A DNA stretch of 17,608 nucleotides from contig CAZWRK010000090.1 of NCBI GenBank assembly GCA_964635875.1, positions 1 through 17,608 of the forward strand, in the 5' to 3' direction. The position numbers were made by a program, and so were the translations under genes. This DNA comes from CAZWRK01 sp964635875 (lineage in GTDB: Bacteria; Pseudomonadota; Gammaproteobacteria; Burkholderiales; Aquaspirillaceae). Under the pieces are notes generated by a model. It saw only the letters and a program-made list of their open reading frames with translations, had not been told where the DNA came from and searched no databases. Shown in pieces: positions 14,409-17,608 of the stretch. Position 1 is the first letter of the stretch. Each line of letters begins with the position of its first letter.

Positions 14409-16567
14409 TATACATTCACCGTTGTATTCTCTTCGGGTGCGCTTGCAGCCATATTGGCTTCAACATGGGTGCGCTTGGCCTCTTCAACAGTCTTGACAGT
14501 CTGCGCTTGTGTAAGGGGAATTTTAGCCCTAATAGCCTCGTTATTCACCATCGTCTGCATGGCTCTTGCCTCACTATATTTAGCGTCTGCCAGAGTTTTA
14601 GCCACCATAGCTTGATTTTGCTCGCTTTCAAGCTCGTTGATTCTGTCCTGCATAGCCTGAACCATAGCTGGGTCGATTTGTGGGGCCTGTGGGGCCAAAG
14701 ATTCAACCAGTTTGTTTCTAATATCCCCGTCAATCGGCATCATCTGTAATGAGGCGGCGTAGAACTGCATACCAGCTTGCGGGTTAACAGCAAGCAATCT
14801 ATCGCCATACGTTCCCAAAATCCCCGCCGTTACCTGTTTGTCCTCTGGGGTTTGAGGGGCTTCTTGAATGGATACATCGTAATCAGGGGCTAGTTTGTCC
14901 TCTGATACCTGAATGAACTCATCCTTGCCATCAGGCCCCGTAATGTTAATCCACTTGCCGTTGTTATTCTGTACCCAAACAGGGATAAGATCGGCCATCA
15001 GGCGTGCATCTTCCTTTTGGTACTTGGTAATCGAGTCGAAGTAACGCGCCATCTTTGAAACTACCTGACGGATACGGCGTTTTTGAAGGATACCAGACTC
15101 ATCCTTATCGTTCATCTCACCTAGGAAGGATGGGTCAACCCCAGCGTAGGAGATAGCGTTCTCCGAAAGTGTAATGATGCTTTCTAAACCAGTCGGAACA
15201 GCAGGGCGGGTTTTTTCTTGAATCTTCCCACCAGACAAAGCCCCTGATTGTACTTTAATAACAGCGTTAGTCTTAGCCCATTTAGTCTCAAACTCTGCAA
15301 TATCCTCGATTGCGTCTTCCTCAACCATAACCCCACCCTTGGAGTTAGAGGCAATGGTAAACAGCAATTCAGTGATAGCTTTGTTGTAATACTTCTGCGG
15401 CTCCATCAATGGGTTGACCATGCCCATCCAGAATTTATTTGTATCGTTATATACACCCGTCTTGAACTTAACCGAAAAGCCGTTTTGCGATACTGACTTG
15501 AATTTAGTAAAAACATGGTCGCCGGAGGTTACAGCCGTGTAATAACATTTACGCTTAAAGGCTATAGGTTTGATTAAGTTGCCAAACTCTTTAACCAAGA
15601 TACGCTTGGTCTTTTCGTCAAAGATTAACTCCTCCGCTTTAGGGTCAAACTCAAAAGCATCTTCAACCTCAATACCGTCAGGCCCTTCGTCCTCGGTCTG
15701 CTCATGTATCATGTCAAGACGCATCTTGATAAACATGGCATCATTCAGGTCGGTCGCTAAATAAAGCGGGTTGTAGGCTTTATAGAACGTCTCATATTCA
15801 AACCACTGGTGATTATACACTCTTACCATATCCTCGGCTTTACTCGACCACTCGACCGAATCCACGAGCTTAATCTTATCGTACAATCCGCCCCAAGGAT
15901 TGTAGACATACCCCATATCTGCGGCATCCTCGGCATCCACCGATTCAAAGTCCTCTTTTACACTACCTTGAAACAGGTTAAGAGCGTCATTCAGCTCATA
16001 GTCGTCAAAGTAATAAACCCAACGAGCGTCTGTCAGGTTGCGTTCTTTGGCCCCTGGATCCCAGCCCATTCGCATTGGGTCGAGCTTGACCTTAATAATC
16101 TCACCATTCGGGTCATTGGTTGAGTTACCCATGATATAGGAAAGGTCAGTCTCAATAGCCCCATACCCGTTAATCAGCATATCCATGTCTTGGTCGGATT
16201 CTAACTGGTCTGCGTTGTTACGCTCACGGTGAAAACCATTCAGGGCGTTCATATCCTTGGAATACTGCTCACGGTCTTTGGAAGCATCAACCCGAGCAAC
16301 AAACTTAGCCATCCTGCGATTCTGAGCCATAAACCCGCCAACTGCGTCCACGTTAGCCTGAACCTTGTTAAAGTTCACCGTAGCCCGACGACGACGGCCA
16401 TCCGCGTCCAAGAATTGAATCCTGTCCTGATAGGTCTGGTCCTCACCGTTATAGAAGCGAATACACGCCGCTGTGTTGTCATACTGTGCGGCTAACCCGC
16501 GTTTACTAATGTCTCGTTGTTTCTTAAGTAGCTTTGCAATAGCCGTGTCTGACATGGTTTTTCCCAT
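14408..16567 (-). CDS. Portal protein, P22-like, 719 aa
   Basis: A 719-residue portal, close to the P22 type in length (725 residues). It has a helical N-terminus with AACIRFYNGEDQTYQDRIQF (34-53), then NFNKVQANVDAVGGFMAQNR (65-84) and DMDMLINGYGAIETDLSY (127-144). KLDPMRMGWDPGAKERNLTD (161-180) matches the D/N-P...wDP..k..dl.DAr pattern of P22-like portals, and the C-terminus (about 635-719) is a long helix-rich region that would form the barrel. The dodecameric portal is the DNA channel at one capsid vertex and docks terminase. The start follows the terminase stop directly; M1 (16567) and M5 are both possible, with GGAG 10 bases before M1. Family call is from motifs and position. Confidence 0.88.
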   Translation of the reverse strand: MGKTMSDTAIAKLLKKQRDISKRGLAAQYDNTAACIRFYNGEDQTYQDRIQFLDADGRRRRATVNFNKVQANVDAVGGFMAQNRRMAKFVARVDASKDREQYSKDMNALNGFHRERNNADQLESDQDMDMLINGYGAIETDLSYIMGNSTNDPNGEIIKVKLDPMRMGWDPGAKERNLTDARWVYYFDDYELNDALNLFQGSVKEDFESVDAEDAADMGYVYNPWGGLYDKIKLVDSVEWSSKAEDMVRVYNHQWFEYETFYKAYNPLYLATDLNDAMFIKMRLDMIHEQTEDEGPDGIEVEDAFEFDPKAEELIFDEKTKRILVKEFGNLIKPIAFKRKCYYTAVTSGDHVFTKFKSVSQNGFSVKFKTGVYNDTNKFWMGMVNPLMEPQKYYNKAITELLFTIASNSKGGVMVEEDAIEDIAEFETKWAKTNAVIKVQSGALSGGKIQEKTRPAVPTGLESIITLSENAISYAGVDPSFLGEMNDKDESGILQKRRIRQVVSKMARYFDSITKYQKEDARLMADLIPVWVQNNNGKWINITGPDGKDEFIQVSEDKLAPDYDVSIQEAPQTPEDKQVTAGILGTYGDRLLAVNPQAGMQFYAASLQMMPIDGDIRNKLVESLAPQAPQIDPAMVQAMQDRINELESEQNQAMVAKTLADAKYSEARAMQTMVNNEAIRAKIPLTQAQTVKTVEEAKRTHVEANMAASAPEENTTVNV

Positions 16568-17608
16568 CTAGAAATCGCTCCAACTATATGTTACACTATC
16601 TTGCGCGGCTTTTCTAGCCCTTTCAACCATTCCCGCTTTCGTTTTCGGGAATATCAATTCCATGTCGTATATACGGCTCAAAGCGTCCAGCATATCGTCA
16701 AATCTGGCCCGTGGGAATGTCGGCATTTCACTGTTCAAAAGCTCTTGCACAAGGTCGAATCTGCGCCCCTCACCGTCAACGTAAATCAGGCTTTGTGGTA
16801 GATACCATCTGCCCGTCTGCATATCAGGAATAAGTCGGCTAATCCGTTCAACCTTAGCCATCGTCCCTCCAAGTTCAATCAAGGGGAAGTTATACGCATC
16901 CCGCTTCTTCTTGTCGTCAATGTAATGCGTATCGGTCATCATCCCATACTTCTCATACCCCACTTTAGGCGGTTTTCCGCATAGGTCATTCCACTTACGG
17001 TGCAGCATAAACAGCGTGTCAATACGCTCTGTAGGATTAAGTCTATCCCGTATCATATCCAAGAGATAGAAGTTATTGTCAGGGGCCAGACCCACAACCA
17101 TCATGGCCGTCCAGTCTGATAGCTTTTTCTTTTTCTTATTAAGTTCCTCCCCGCCCGAGGGGTCAACAAGGATATAAACATTCATCTGGGTTGGTTTAAC
17201 TCCACCCTGACCGTAGAACTGAATCCACTCGGGCTTGAACATCCCCCCACCCACAGGCACAGGCTCTTGCATATACTGACCAGCGAAGTGATAGTCGCCT
17301 AAATCGGTACGAAGTTTATCCAAAGCATCTTTGTCTAGGCGTGGGGTTAAGTATTCCCCCTCCTCCACCTTCCACTCTCTCTTGCCGAGACTAATAACGT
17401 AGCTCTTAGGAGCTACGGCTGGTAATTTCAATAAATGATAGCCACCGTCTTTAAGTAAGTTTCCAGTAGGGTCATCGTCATGCAGTCGCTGCATAATCAT
17501 AACAAACCGACGCTCGGAATACTTGTTAAATCGGCTGAATAGCGTTGAGCGAATCTCTGTGATTGCACTTAAACGAATAGTATCAGATAACGCCTCTTTT
17601 GGGTTCAC
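16568..17608 (-). CDS. Large terminase subunit, C-terminal part (partial, nuclease domain)
   Basis: The frame runs off the right edge. The first codon, GTG, is internal (V of a DDPvNPKEALSD-like stretch), so it is not a start. The part present begins at the end of the ATPase domain: NPKEALSDTIR and RRFVMIMQRLHDDDPTGNLL (33-52) are the coupling or linker motif seen in large terminases. It continues with an RNase H-type nuclease having ILVDPSGG (D149), VGYEKYG (E219) and FDDMLDALS (D304/D305/D308), the expected three acidic groups of the metal site. The enzyme cuts concatemeric DNA and powers packaging through the portal. The Walker A/B part lies beyond 17608. Its TAG is directly followed by the portal ATG. 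The packaging strategy cannot be read here. Confidence 0.88.
   Translation of the reverse strand: MNPKEALSDTIRLSAITEIRSTLFSRFNKYSERRFVMIMQRLHDDDPTGNLLKDGGYHLLKLPAVAPKSYVISLGKREWKVEEGEYLTPRLDKDALDKLRTDLGDYHFAGQYMQEPVPVGGGMFKPEWIQFYGQGGVKPTQMNVYILVDPSGGEELNKKKKKLSDWTAMMVVGLAPDNNFYLLDMIRDRLNPTERIDTLFMLHRKWNDLCGKPPKVGYEKYGMMTDTHYIDDKKKRDAYNFPLIELGGTMAKVERISRLIPDMQTGRWYLPQSLIYVDGEGRRFDLVQELLNSEMPTFPRARFDDMLDALSRIYDMELIFPKTKAGMVERARKAAQDSVTYSWSDF

Noticed and set aside
17606..17608. GTG at the right edge as the start of the terminase
   Set aside because: Large terminases need a Walker-type ATPase domain before this point, and the codon aligns with an internal V in the DDPvNPKEALSD-like motif; the gene continues beyond the window.

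Overview
The window is a virion-structure (head and short-tail assembly) block of a tailed double-stranded DNA bacteriophage or prophage. All convincing genes lie on the minus strand, so transcription runs from the right edge (17608) to the left edge (1). The genes are tightly packed, with repeated ATGA and TAATG stop/start overlaps and strong AAGGAG/GGAGG ribosome binding sites. No bacterial housekeeping genes, integrase or RNA genes were recognised. The gene set points to a podovirus-like (P22-type) virion: terminase, a P22-like portal, a scaffold, an N4-gp56-family-like major capsid protein, an adaptor, a P22 gp10-like tail protein and two or three ejection-like proteins. No tape measure, tail tube or sheath is present. 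The host is probably a Gram-negative bacterium, but this is inference from the P22-like layout.

Layout in transcription order. Packaging and portal: 3' part of the large terminase (17608-16568, its ATPase part lies outside the window) and the portal (16567-14408). Fibre insertion: a collagen-like fibre (14408-12474), a three-repeat beta-rich protein (12473-11556) and a 66-residue protein (11546-11346), placed unusually between portal and scaffold. Capsid: scaffold (11310-10456), a 220-bp non-coding region with a 10-bp inverted repeat and several hairpins, the major capsid protein (10235-9111) and a 163-residue protein (9099-8608). Connector and tail: adaptor (8602-7964), a small beta-rich protein (7940-7593), a hairpin resembling a terminator, a fibre with a gp53-like C-terminus (7539-6724), the gp10-like tail protein (6727-4664) and a 96-residue protein (4667-4377). 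Ejection proteins: a protein with an S74-type intramolecular chaperone (4369-3317), a 365-residue protein (3317-2220) and a 565-residue protein (2220-523). The left end holds a possible 40-residue ORF, a 111-residue beta-rich protein (416-81) and the first codons of a further gene (71-1).

The genes together would translocate DNA through the portal into a scaffold-templated capsid, close the portal with adaptor and gp10-like protein, load internal ejection proteins and display several adhesins. The points most worth a second look are the structured element upstream of the capsid gene (10345-10431), the S74 domain on a glycine-rich, ejection-like protein, and the fibre-like genes inserted into the head module.
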